A stretch of DNA of 64,000 bases, taken from Vitis vinifera (lineage: Eukaryota; Streptophyta; Magnoliopsida; Vitales; Vitaceae). The position numbers were made by a program, and so were the translations under genes. This document shows, piece after piece, positions 21,763-34,096 of the stretch. Positions within the stretch are counted from its first letter, which is position 1; each line of letters starts with the position of its first letter. The DNA is taken from positions 22,357,501 to 22,421,500 of the forward strand of contig NC_081812.1 in NCBI RefSeq assembly GCF_030704535.1. The letters are read 5' to 3'. The notes under the pieces are model-generated. The model was not told the DNA's origin and ran no database searches. It saw nothing but the letters and a program-made list of their open reading frames with translations.

Positions 21763-24700
21763 TCAGTAATGGTACCCAATAATGCCCATTCTTTTGATAT
21801 ATTCATTAAATGTATTTGGTAGTAATCTTTTTGTTAATGGATTAGTAATCATAAGGTTGATGCTAATGTGCTTGATGGGCACCCTTTGTTTTTGAACTAC
21901 TTTAACAACAACATATTTCACTTTCATGTGTTTAGGACCATTTGAATACTTGTCGTTTTTCGAAAAGAAGACTGTTGACAGAGTTATCACAATAAATTTT
22001 AGGGACTTGGTAATACTGTTGATAATTCCAAGTCTGGAAATAAAGTTCTGTAGCTATAATCCATGAATAGTCAACTCAAAGCATGCCATAAACTTAGCTT
22101 CCATGGTGGGATGCAGTAATGACAGATTGTTTCACACTCTTCCATGAGATTTCATCCCCGGCCAAAATGAACAAATAACCAAATGACGATTTTCTTGTAT
22201 CAACACATCCAACATAATCTGAATTTGAATATCCTATTACCTTTAGATGATCAGATCTCCTATAAGTGAGCATGTGATCCTTCGTTCCTTGTAAGTATCT
22301 CAATACTTTCTTTCCAACTTTTCAATAATCCAAACTTGGATTACTTTGACACCTGCCTAGTATTTTGACAGTAAAATTGATGTTTGGCTCGATACAAGTC
22401 TGTACATACATTAAGCTCCCAACAATAGATGCATAAGGAATCTAATTTTTTTTTGTGTGTTCCAATTCATTCTTTGGGCATTGCATAAGACTGAATTTAT
22501 CTCATTTCTAAATTGGAACAACACTTTTCCATCTTCAATCTTTTTAGAACTTTATTAATATATGTTTTTTAAGGCAATCCTAACAATCATTGTGATCTGT
22601 TTCAAAATATTTCAATTCCTATCACATAGGATGCCCCACCCATATATTTCATTTGAAGGTTCTTAGAGAGAAATTTCTTGGTTTCATGTAATAAGCCAAG
22701 ATCATTAGTAACAAGCAAGATATTATCAACATACAAAATCATAAAAATAAACTTGCTCCCATTGACCTTCAAATATATACATCCATTAACAATGTTTTCT
22801 TTAAATCTAAAAGAAGTGATGATATCTTTGAACTTAAGATGCCATTGTTGGGAAGTTTGTTTAAGTTCGTATATTGAATATTTAAGTTTACATACCATGT
22901 GTTCCTTTCTTTCAAAAGAAAAACCCTTGGGTTGATCCATGTAAATCTTTTCCCCTAAATTCCCTTTCCAAAAAGTGGTTTTTACATCCATTTGATGTAA
23001 CTCTAAATCATAATGAGCTACCATTGCCATGATAATTTTAAAATAGTCATTTTTTGAAACAGAAGAAAAGGTCTCCTTGTAGTCAACACCGTCCTTTTGA
23101 GTAAAATCCTTGGCAATGAGTCTAGCCTTATATCGTTCGATATTTCCATTTGAGTCGTGTTTGGTCTTAAAAACCCATTTACAATCGACTCTCTCACAAC
23201 CTTTAGGCAATTTGACGAGATCCCAAAATCCATTATGATTTATGGGTTTCAACTTTTCTTTTATGACGTCTAACCACTTAACAGAATTAACACTTTCTAT
23301 GGCTTGTGAAAACAAAACTGAATCCTCATCAATTCCCAAGTCAAATTCTAATTCTTGTAGATAAACCACATAATCATAAGAAATAACAATTCTTTTTTGC
23401 CTTTGAGACCTTCTTAATGTTACTTCATGTGGTTCATCCACTACAAGTTCATTTGCAATAATTTCATTATTGGTAATTTGATCATTCATTTGTTATTTTT
23501 ACAAGTTGTCAAATTGTTCAACAACTCTAGGAACAACAACATGAGAAAAAGTTATAGGTAAAGAACCCTACACCCTAACTTTTTCGATTTCCACTTTACG
23601 TGGTTCCACATTCCCACCAATGCTGTCATTTTCTATGAACTTAGCATATTTAGTTTCAACAATTTTCGTACTATGACCAAGACGATAAAATTATATCCTT
23701 TAGATTTTTTTGGATAATCAATGAAGAAGCCACTAGTTGTTCTTAAGTCCAGTTTCTTTTCATGTGGATTATAAATTCTTTACTTTCGTCGAGCAACCCC
23801 AAACATGTAGGTGCTTCAAATCGAGTTTCCTTTCCATCCAGAGTTCAAAAGGGGTTTTTGAAACTGCCTTACTAGGGCTCCTATTCAATAAATACATGAT
23901 GGTTTTTAAAGCATGCATCCACAAAGATAAAGGTAAAGAAGAATAACTCAACATATTCCTAACCATGTCTATTAGAGTACAATTATGCCTTTCTACAACA
24001 CCATTTTGTTGTGGTGTACTTGATATTGTGTATTGAGCACATATGCCAGGCTTTTTAAGACAAATGGACTAGGACATTGTTCAATTTCATCATGCTTTCC
24101 ATAATATTCACTACTTCTGTTAGACTTGACAATTTTCACTTTTTTGTCTAGTTGTTTTTCAATCTCATTCATAAATACCTTTAAGGCGTCTATTAGTTGA
24201 GATTTTTTATGTAACAAATAAACATAGTCATAACATGAAAAATCATCAATAAAGATGATAAAATACTTTTCTCCACCAAAAGATGGAATATCAAAAGACC
24301 CACATATATCGGTGTGTATAAGTTCAAAGAGTTGTATGCTTCTTGTGACTGTTTTCTTAATTATGTGTTTTCCTTTAATACAATCCACATATATGCCAAG
24401 ACCATAAAAATTCAATTCAGAAAGGATTTCATTCTTTATCAATCTCAGTATTTTTTCTTTAGATATGTGACCTAAGCATTTCTACCACAAGTAAGTTGAA
24501 CTTTTAGCAACCGAACCACATTTAATACCAACATTTGATGTAAGGTTAACAAAATCTCAGCAAAAAAGTTATCAAGCTTTAATTTGTACAAACCATCACA
24601 TAGAACACTAAAACCAACGAAATGATTATGTTTTAAACAAACTGAAACATCCATTCCCAAATTTAAAAGAATTTCTAGTGCATCAAGTTTAGACAAAGAA
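21763..24700 (-). mobile_element. Fossil Ty1/copia retrotransposon fragment (minus strand)
   Basis: Read on the minus strand, the piece carries the copia order of parts: GAG-pre-integrase region (about 24.7-24.45 kb), integrase core (24.44-23.77 kb), reverse transcriptase (23.49-22.6 kb) and an RNase H-like region (22.3-21.76 kb). Gag is missing and no LTR pair was found, so it is a partial copy. It is clearly broken, with on the order of ten breaks, and old. No insertion date can be given without LTRs. It lies next to a shorter inverted copy of the same family at 25.01-26.39 kb. Confidence 0.88.
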
Positions 24701-24706
24701 ACTAAG

Positions 24707-25010
24707 GGCTTGTTTGGTAACCATTTTCGAAAACAGTTTTGAAAAACAGTTTTTAAGAATGGTTTTTGAAAATTGGTTTATGATGTTCTATAGAATAAAA
24801 ATCTGTTTGGAAACCTAAAATATTTTTAACTTGTTTTTAATATTTTTAAATATGTTTTAAAAATAATTTTTATGTCTAGTGTTTTATTTTTAATTATTCT
24901 ACATGTTTGTATAATTATTTTTTAAAACAACCTTCAAAAAATAAGTGAAAACAATAGAAAACAATTAAAAGATGTTATTTGAAAACAAACATAAAAATTT
25001 AGTAATGAAC
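24707..25010. mobile_element. MITE-like spacer between the two copia fragments
   Basis: About 300 AT-rich bases starting GGGCTTGTTTGGTAACC and ending near GAAAACAAACATAAAAA. The start resembles hAT-type MITEs common in dicots, but the right end is too degraded to prove a matching inverted repeat. The bases just outside are mirror images (AAACTAA and TTTAGTA). The element therefore sits at the exact centre of the inverted copia pair. Confidence 0.45.
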
Positions 25011-26390
25011 GTTTAAACTTGATTAGCTGGATACTCTTTTAAATTTAGGAATGAATGTTTTAGTTTGTTTAAACATAATCATTTCATTAGTTCTTGTGTA
25101 TTATGTGATGGTTTGTACAAATTCAAACTTGATAACCTTTTTGTTGGGACTTTGTTAACGTTGCATCATAATGTTGGTACTAAACGTGGTTCAGTTGATG
25201 AAAGTTTAGATTACTTGTGGCATAAATGCTTGGGTCACATGTCCAAAGAAAGAATACTGAGATTGGTAAAGAATAAAATCCTTCATAATTTGAATTTTGT
25301 TGATCTTAGTATATGTGTGGATTGTATTAAAGGAAAACACACAATTAAGAAAGTAGCCATAATAAGCATACAACTCCTTGAACTTATTTACACCGATATA
25401 TATGGGTCTTTTGATGTTTCATCTTTTGGTGGAGAAAGGTATTTTATCACCTTTATGGATGATTTTTCACGTTATGACTATGTTTATGTATTGCATGAAA
25501 AATCTCAATTAATAGATGCCTTAAAGGTGTTTATTAATGAGGTTGAAAGACAATTAGACAGAAAAGTGAAAATTGTCATGTTTGACAGAGGTGGTGAATA
25601 TTATGGAAAGCATGATGAAACTGAACAATGCCCTAATCCATTTGCTAAATTCCTTGAAAAGTGTGGCATATGTTCTTAATACGCAATGTTAGGTACACTG
25701 CAACAAAACGGTGTTGCAGAAAGGCATAATTGTACTCTTTGTGGATGCTTGCCTTGAAAACCGCCATGTATTTATTGAATAGGGTTCTTAGAAAGGCAAT
25801 TTCAAAGACTCCTTTTGAATTGTAGCTAGGAAAGTACCTGCATGTTTGGGGTTATTGGCGGAAATAAAGGATTTATAATCCACATGAAAAGAAACTGGAC
25901 TCAAGAATAACTAATGGCTTTTTCATTGGTTATCTAGAAAAACGTTAAAGGATATGAATTTTATTGTATAGACCATAGTAAGAGAATTGTTGAAATTGGA
26001 AATGTTAGGTTTATAGGAAATGGTGACATAAGTGGGAGTGTGGAACCATGCAAAGTGGAAATCGAAGAAGTTAGGGTACTGGTTTCGTTATCTATAACTT
26101 CTTCTCAAGTTGTTGTTCCTACAGTTGTTGAATAGTTTGACAACTTGTAAGAACAACAAATGAATGATCAAATTCCCACAATGAAATTGTTGCAAATAAA
26201 CTTGTAGTGGATGAACCACATGAAATAGCATTGAAGAAGGTCTCAAAGGCAAAAGAGAGCTGCTATTTTTGTTGATTATGTGGTTTATCTACAAGAGTCA
26301 GAACTTGACTTACGAATTAATGAGGATCCAATTTCGTTTTCACAAGCTATAGAAAGTGTTACTTCTATTAAGTGGTTGGACATATGGAAA
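25011..26390 (+). mobile_element. Fossil Ty1/copia retrotransposon fragment (plus strand)
   Basis: A second copy of the family at 21.76-24.70 kb, in the opposite direction. It covers the GAG-pre-integrase and integrase core (25.06-25.68 kb), then decayed sequence to the beginning of the reverse transcriptase region near 26.39 kb. It starts at the same internal point of the element as its neighbour and lacks both LTRs. It is broken several times and old. Confidence 0.85.
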
Positions 26391-27293
26391 CTAGATGTTT
26401 ACTAAAATGTGGATTCATCATTTTTCATGGGAAACTAAAGCCATTGAAAACATGATTTTCTTAGCAACCAATGAAGGCAAGTTCTTATTTACTTTTGAAT
26501 GTGAAACCTATGCTAGGCAAAAGCTATTATAGGTTACTTAGATTGTGCTTGTTAGAATGAAACAATCCTACTGCCGTTTTTTGTGAATTGCATATGGTTC
26601 TATTCGTGTGTTTTGTTCTCTTGCTTGTTTGAATAGGTTAAATGTTATTTGGTTGTTGCTTTGTTAACTCATTTTAGCTCGTTGTCATTTTAGCATTAAG
26701 GTTGAGAATTTCTCAAACTGCAGGCCTTAAGTAAATCTATTGCTAATAAAAATGCTAGCAGTGAAATAATCCTTCAGATATTCAACAGATCATGTATTGG
26801 CTGGCATAACTGTCATTTCATTGTTATTACAACTGAAACAGCTTTAGAAGAATTCCATTGTCTGGTTGGTCTATTAAAACTTGATAAGGTTAGGGTGATG
26901 ATTCAATTGTTAGTCATTAGGTAACTGGTGTTAGCTTAATAATTTCAACCCTCTATGAATATGTGGGGTTTAAGAGTAGGCGCTTTCATGTTGGAGGTTT
27001 TGAGAACTGTGACACAGCCAATGACAGAATTGAGTTTGTAGAAGTGAAATGGGCAGGAGAACCATTTACTGGGGCCATTAGTTCAGGAAATTCAATAATT
27101 TGGCTATTTCCTTGCTATTATTTCCTCAAAAGTTTCCAGATTTTGCCCCTCCATACTTAAAAGACAAGTCATTGAATCAAAGCTATTTAGTTTGTTTGAT
27201 TTTCGTTAATTAAAGAGAAGTACGATAAACACTCCCTTGATCTTCTTCTTTGATTTTTTTTTTTGAAATTATTTTTCAAATAATAAATAAGAT
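26391..27293 (+). other. Possible 3' exon and unassigned DNA
   Basis: After TTTCTCAAACTGCAG| (acceptor-like, ending near 26723) a plus-strand frame of ~67 codons reads A-L-S-K-S-I-A-N-K-N-A-S-S-E-I-I-L-Q and stops near 26924. It is in phase with the candidate exon at 20.29-20.37 kb. A 65-codon frame follows at 26963-27160 with no known motif. This could be the end of the host gene into which the copia pieces fell, or chance. Function unknown. Confidence 0.3.
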
Positions 27294-29586
27294 CTATGGA
27301 AATAGGTGGAGTCTAGCCACTGGGACACAAATCAAAGGATGAGCCCTTGGAAGAGTGAGCCCTGGTCCCTCTTCCATGTTAAGAGTTCCATTGCCCCCGT
27401 CCCTCACCTTCCACTCAAAGCACTGAATCATAGCAGCAAGGCTTGTTTGGACGACCTGTAGTGCTAGTGAAGTTCCAGGGCAACCTCTTCTTCCACTTCC
27501 AAATGGCAGCAGATAAAAATGTTGTCCCCTAACTTCCAACTGGCTCTTTAAAGTCCCGTCTTCATTAACAAACCTCTCAGGCTGGAACTCAAGTGGGTTC
27601 TCCCAGTGGTTTGGATCCCTTCCTATAGCCCACACATTAACAAATAGCCGGGTTCCTGCGGGAATATCATAACCCCCAATGGTGCAGTCCTCAGATGACT
27701 CTCTAACAATCAATGGACCCGTGGGATGTAGCCTTAGTGTTTCCTTAACAATGGCTTGGAGGTAGGGAAGGTTTGCGATATCTGATTCTTCTACTAGTTT
27801 GTTTTTGCCAACCACGGAATCTATCTCTTGTCTTGCTTTCTCCATAATATTTGGGTTGTTGATCAGCTCTGCTAGTGCCCATTCGGTTGTAATGGCAGAT
27901 GTGTCAGTCCCTGCTGCAAATATATCCTGTGAAATTCACTGGGTATGTATTAACTTCTTTGCAAAAACTCTTAATTTAGTGAGAAAATAAGGTTAAGGAG
28001 TGGGAGTGTTGTTACAAGAAAACTCATATTCCAGGCAACAATGTGAGCAAAGATCAATTAATGTTTTATCCAAATGGGGCTAGAGCAAATTGTTCAAACC
28101 CCTAAACACATCCTAAATTTTAGGGTCTTAAATCAAACTATATTTTCACATTTTAAAAGAATGACTAGAACATTCGAGCAGCAAATTTTTATATATACTG
28201 TTATAAGAATTTGAATTTTGCTTCTTTGTGGCTAGGAGGTTGAGAAATTCATCTGGTGCCCAAGAAAGGGGCCTCAAGCACAATCCTTTGTTAATAAGAA
28301 TGAAATGCTTCATTTCAACTTTGGAGGATCAAATATCCCTCTTGGATTCCAAAGAACATGCGCCCAACACGTCTTTAGGGCCCACAAAACTGCCCCTAAT
28401 AGGCGTTTTGTATATGCTTAAAAGCATCAGTCACAATGATCTGGACTATCTATTTGAAATCAAAACAACTATGGTTTTTCTTATAATTTTTTTGGCCATT
28501 ATATATCTTCCAATTGGCCTTTTTTTTTTCTCTTGGTCATCTAAATGAACAACTTATAGGATACTAATGGGCTAGAATAATTATTAATCCAATAATCAGT
28601 AACCTTAAGACAAGGCCAGAGCTGACACTAGTTATTTTTGAGGAAATGTTAGAAATAAATGTAAGTGAAAGAGTCAATACCAGGATGAAGGCCTTGATGT
28701 TCTCTCTTGTTAATTTTATTTCTGAGCTTTGATCTTCTGATATGTCAAGTAAAATATCAAGTACATCCTTTGCTGCATCGCCTCCACCACCCATCTCCTT
28801 CTTCCTTGCCTCCTCATGCTCCCTCATAATCTTCTCTATCATTGAGTCAAACCTCTCATGAACTTCCTTGAGCCTTTTCCCAAATCCTTGCAAATCTAAA
28901 TTCTTACAAAACCAAATAAAATCTGACAAATTAAACTTTCCAGTGAGCTCAGCTACTTCTTGCACCAATCTCTTTACTTCACCAGCTTCATTTTCACTAT
29001 CAGAACACCTTAGACTCATGGTCATTGTTGATATCACATTGTTAGTCACCCTTATAAGTTCTTCTCGAACATCAATTTCCTCACCGGCTTCAGCTTTTTC
29101 CATTATTGACTGCATAAACCATTTTATCTCTGTACATCTAATGTGATAGAACTGGTCTAGCCTTCGACCAGAAAGAAGTTCTGACATGCAAAGTTTCTTC
29201 ATGAACTTCCAGTAGAGCCCATAGGGAGCAAAGGAAAAGTCAGCTGAGCCATATGTCAAGAAATCAACAGCAGCAATTTTGGGTCGATTAGAGAATGAAG
29301 TTTCATGAGTTTTGAGGAACTCTTTGGCCATTTCTGGGGAGGAAGCAACAACACAGGGGACAGATCCGAGGAAGAGATGAATTAATGGTCCATAGCGGTG
29401 TGAGAGCTTGTGAAAAGCTTGGTGAGGTATAGGAGCAAGGAGATGGAGGTGACCAATGATTGGCAGGGCTAGTGGGCTTGGTGGAAGATGAACGGTTGTT
29501 CGCCATTTGGTGAAGATGGCTCGAATCAGGATGGTGGAGACTAACCAAATTAGGAAGAGAGTGATGTAACCTTGGAAGTCAGCCAT
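27294..29586 (-). CDS. Cytochrome P450, CYP93A-like (copy 1)
   Basis: Two exons (minus), 29586-28681 and 27926-27294, join in phase 0 to give 512 residues. This is a microsomal monooxygenase using NADPH-P450 reductase. An N-terminal anchor helix (MADFQ then [12 protein letters not shown]) is followed by a hinge ([17 protein letters not shown]). Then come I-helix AAGTDTS (306-312), ETLRLHP with E364/R367, FQPERF, and heme loop [10 protein letters not shown] with Cys 451. Overall similarity is to CYP93A enzymes such as 3,9-dihydroxypterocarpan 6a-hydroxylase, so a (iso)flavonoid or related phenolic substrate is plausible but unproven. The ATG at 29586 is chosen because a TATATAA box at about 29638-29644 would place transcription start after the in-frame ATG at 29628. 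The intron (754 bp) is much longer than in the three sister genes. Confidence 0.93.
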
Positions 29587-29636
29587 GAATGAGGGACAGC
29601 AACGGTGAGACCAAGATGTTGGTTTCATGGAGTTGC

Positions 29637-29645
29637 TTATATAAG
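29637..29645 (-). promoter_or_regulatory. TATA box of CYP93A-like copy 1
   Basis: TTATATAAG on the minus strand, about 50-58 bp upstream of the chosen start codon. It decides between the ATG at 29586 (kept) and that at 29628 (too close to the box). Confidence 0.5.
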
Positions 29646-29649
29646 ATGA

Positions 29650-32600
29650 AATAATACTTAAGAATTGGAGGTGGGCAATTGCTATGGTGTTTAGAATTTT
29701 TGAAAATCAAGTTTCACCAAATCTTTGAGAAATTACTCAATCCATGGACCTGTACAGTTACAGTCTCATTTTTGTTTTTTTTTTGGAACATTATACTCTG
29801 CATTATTCTCTTTACATGAAAGCCGGCGAAGATGGAAACAGACAAAAAAAGGAAAGAGGTGGGGTGGGGAATGGATGTTATTAGCCTTCAATTTGGTCAT
29901 TGGTAGGTTTTGAAAACGAACAAACCTTCATTAAATTATGAGTTGCTTCCAGAATATATACGTCGTTCGACTCTTATTATATTTGGGAGGATAGAAACGT
30001 CTGGATTTTAAGAAGTCTGAATGCTTTGCCGGCAGTGGTGGGGGCTAGGTTGAAAGAGCTTCAATTATAGTATACACGTTGGCACTTGGATCTTATGATT
30101 AAATTTCTTGCTTGTCTCAATCTCTTCTACACGGTTGAAATCAGACACAGCCTTTGGTTTTTCTTGAGCCCAAACCAATTAGATTGCAGCAGGATATAGA
30201 TACATGTTTCTTTAGTTTGGTCCGGTTGACTTATTCTACGTGAGCAAGGATCATCAAAGCGCCCCTCTCATACACGACAATTTCAAAATTCTTTCACTCA
30301 CCCTCTTATCTTGTTTTAGAATATTCTCGATGTTGCCTGCAATGTGCCTTCCAGATGGTGCCACTGGTAGTAAGATTGCAAATTGAACTGGTCCGGTCTG
30401 AAATTTCTGAGACCCAAACCATAGGTATAATCTTTGAAGTTGGACTGGACATATGAAAACCTCTTCAAGAAGGGTTTAAGGCCAAGGATTGAAATCTCCG
30501 GAAGCGGAGGAAACGGCAAGAAAGGGAAAACAAATTGAGTCAATGGATAAGGTAAGTAACTAAAAAAAGAGAAGTTATTTGGACACATGAGCCAACACAA
30601 GCATCAAATTGTAAAAATGTCCTCTTTGATTTTACTAAAGAACCCTCTTTTTACACTTTTGTCCTTTTTTATTTGTTTCCTCCAAAACCAACATCTTCCC
30701 TGTTATTTTATTTGTTATTATTCATAGTCCATTTATCTCTCCAACTCACTTTTTAGTTTTTTTCACTACTTCCTAGAAAGTTGTACTATAACTTCCATCT
30801 TTTTCACCTCTATGGCTTGTTTTAACTTACTTTGAAGTTCTTTCTTAATTAATGATACTCTATGAAAACCCTCTTTGATCTCATTGTGACTTAACTCATT
30901 CTCTTCATCTCATTTTTCATTCAAGATGTTTAATTAAACCATATTGGATTATGTTTTATTTATAAAGAATATTTTAATTAAGCTTAAATTTTCATTAAAG
31001 ATGTTTATCTGTGATTAAATTTTATTATAAAAAATAAACTAGGATTAAATTCATTAAGTTCTTAATTATTATCGTCATTTGAGCTATATTGTAGTTAAAT
31101 TTCATGATGTTGTAGTTTTGGATTTTCACTTGAATTGTATTAAGTTTAAGTTTCATTTATAAAGCACTTAATGTTTTTAATGAGAATTTTCATTTGGACT
31201 TATGATAAAGTTTCATTTTTAAAAAAAAATTAACTTAAGTTAGAATTATGACTGATTAAGTGGATTTAATTTGTTGAATTATAAAAATGTTTATTTTTAT
31301 TGTAAATGATCATTCACTTATGTATATCTATGGAAAATTATTCTTAAGGAATATATAAAGACAACAACAATAATTTAATTATTCGTGATCAACAAATTAT
31401 AATTATTAATAATTAGTTCAAGTCTATAGGATTACGTAGGAAGATTTTATTGGAATGAGTGTGTTTAGTGGATGCTTGTACCTCAGTATTTTAAAAAAAT
31501 TATTAAAGCCTATGTTACTACATGAACACCAAAAAGGTATATTAGCAATGTTAATTGTCATTGTGTAGATAGAAATTTTGCAATCGCTTGATCCCTGGCC
31601 TGTATCATTGTCATTGTGTATATTAGAACCAACATTATTTTTAAGCTTTATTGGCCCTACAAAAAAACCAAAATTCATATATATATATATAGAAAATCAA
31701 ATTTTAGAAGTAATTTTTTTATACAACAAAAATAAAAAATAAATTTTAATTATCTCTATTCAAGCTTTGGTAAATTCAATCAAGCTATGTATTGCAAAAA
31801 TGAAAGGCAATATAAATATTTAAAAGCTATTACAAAAAAGGGGGCACAGATTATCATTATTTTTATGTCCTAGAGTAGCTTTGAATTATAAAAATTATTA
31901 TTTTGGTATTAAATGTAATTTCATATGTTTTTAAGTATTAAAATTCACTGAAATACAATCCTTATCCTTTTATTAATATTAAATATTCACTTTTAAAATT
32001 ACATTTATTATTATTGAACATTTTATTCTTGACTAATATTACTAATTTTATTATAAATATATTATTTTTTTAAAAAAATAGTTTACATGGTTTATCCTTT
32101 CCGAATTGAAACTGAAATGTTTCATTTCATAGCCCTGCATGTATATGAAGAAAGCATTCCATATGAAGAACCCGACAAAGCCTTGATTCTAATTGCTTAA
32201 AACAATTTGATGCCTTTCTAGATTTTCAGTGGCTTTTGGATATCACCCTACCGGGTGTTGTTTTCGAAACAGACAATTAAAGTATTTATTATTTGTGATT
32301 GTTTTAATCAAACATAGAAATGATAACCACATACTTCCTTAAAGATGATTAATTGTTTTAATCATCCTAATAAAATTTATAGCATCAATTTTTTTTACTT
32401 TTATCTGATGTCACTGTTCTAGAACCACACGAAACCATGGCATATATCTTAATAATTAATGTTAGCACTCTTAATCAGCGGAAAATTTGAGACAAATTTT
32501 GACAAAGAAAATAGAGAAAAAAAAAAGGAAGAAAATAAAAAATTGATTTGAAGTTAATAAATTATTTTTATATATTTCTTCAAATTCATTTCATTTATTT

Positions 32601-34096
32601 TTCTACCAAATTCATTTTTACTAAATAAATTTTTAATAGCCAAATAAGGTACTTGTTTAAATAGATCATTTAATTTTCTTCCAAATAATTATTCTCTTTC
32701 TAAGGACAAAAATTTGTTGTATACACAAATCTTTATATAGTTTAAATATGTACATTTGAACTTAAACAGTTACATATAAATTTGAACATCTTTTTGAACG
32801 TGGTGTATTTAAATTAATTTTATACATTTGTAATTAATTTTGTTTAAATTAGTTATGTGTGTAGCTTGATTGTGATTAATTTGTTAATTAATTGTTTTTA
32901 AATATCTTTTAGATTGTAGTGGTCAAGTTCAAAAGAAAATTGGTAAAATTCTTGACATTTTTAGAGGAAATTACAAATAAATAATTATACATCTTAGAGT
33001 GTTAAGTACAAATTTATAAAATAAATCACATTAGACATCAATTTTCTACTTTAGCAAATAATGTAATAACACCAATTAGTTAAATTTCATACATAGTATC
33101 TTAGAGTTGCATATGAGTTTTAATTGTTTTCATTAGTTTATATAAAGAGTACAATTTGGCCGTGTTGGTCTGATACACCTTGACATTTGCACAGGTTTGG
33201 ATAATTATTTTCAATAGTTGAGTTGGACTTAAATTATGTTTTTTCAATTCGAATTCAATTTGTGTTGGGTTCAGGTTAAGGTCTGGATAATTAGAGTTTA
33301 ATTTGAATTGAGCTTGAGTTGAGTAGCTCGGGTTAAAGATCAGGTTAGATTGGATTTATGTTGATTGTTTCTTAATTTGTGTTAGATTTAAGCTAAGCCT
33401 AACATCTAGGATTCAGGCCCTTCTTCTGAGTCCACTAGAGGAGCTGATGGTGTTAGAATATGCATTCTTTGACTGAAGATGCCAACAAGAGGACTAGGCA
33501 ATGAGATTGTTAATCTAAATGCGCTCTTCTTTTCCTATATAGAACAGAAATGGGAGCTGCTTATGTCCTATCCAGTGCTTGCCCTTGCTATTAACTCTGA
33601 AAGGAAGAGGTAGATTGGCTTACTTACTCTCTTGCCAAGCTCGATTGAAAGGGGAGGAATGAAATAAATTGGTAAAGGAGATTTGTTTTTTTAATTTGGA
33701 TTGGATTCAACTTAATCATCAGTATGATCAAGCCATTGGATTTGCAGCCCAAATTTATATCTTTATGTCCCATGGGAAAGCTGTATATTTGCTTCTCAAA
33801 AGTTTCAAAATATTTAAACCATTTTAACTTTTCAGTTTGGGCGTTTCTGATTTATTTTGGAAAATTAAATGGCCACCCACCATGGAATTAAGTTTTACCT
33901 TATAGATAAGGAATTCCTTTCAATAGTATGGATTTGGGAATGCGGCTGGATGGCGCAGCGAGAATACATAAATTTATTTATGAGACACACGATTCACAAC
34001 TTAACCGAACATAGAACAAACGTTCAGATCTTTACATACAGAGTACCTAGAAAGCACTGCCACATCAAAGATACGACTCTAACATTTAGGCTTTCT
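29650..34096. other. Intergenic DNA between P450 copies 1 and 2
   Basis: No gene is recognised in ~4.4 kb. A 94-codon minus frame at 30316-30600 and an 84-codon frame at 31424-31678 have no domain signature. AT-rich from 30.9 to 33.2 kb. Bases 33.18-33.42 kb repeat GGTT/GAGTTGGATT-type phrases, as in degraded repeat DNA. The last few hundred bases are the 3' flank of P450 copy 2. Confidence 0.35.

Noticed and set aside
30316-30600. 94-codon minus-strand frame between P450 copies 1 and 2
   Set aside because: No domain, no promoter or splice context, and proline/phenylalanine-rich by composition.
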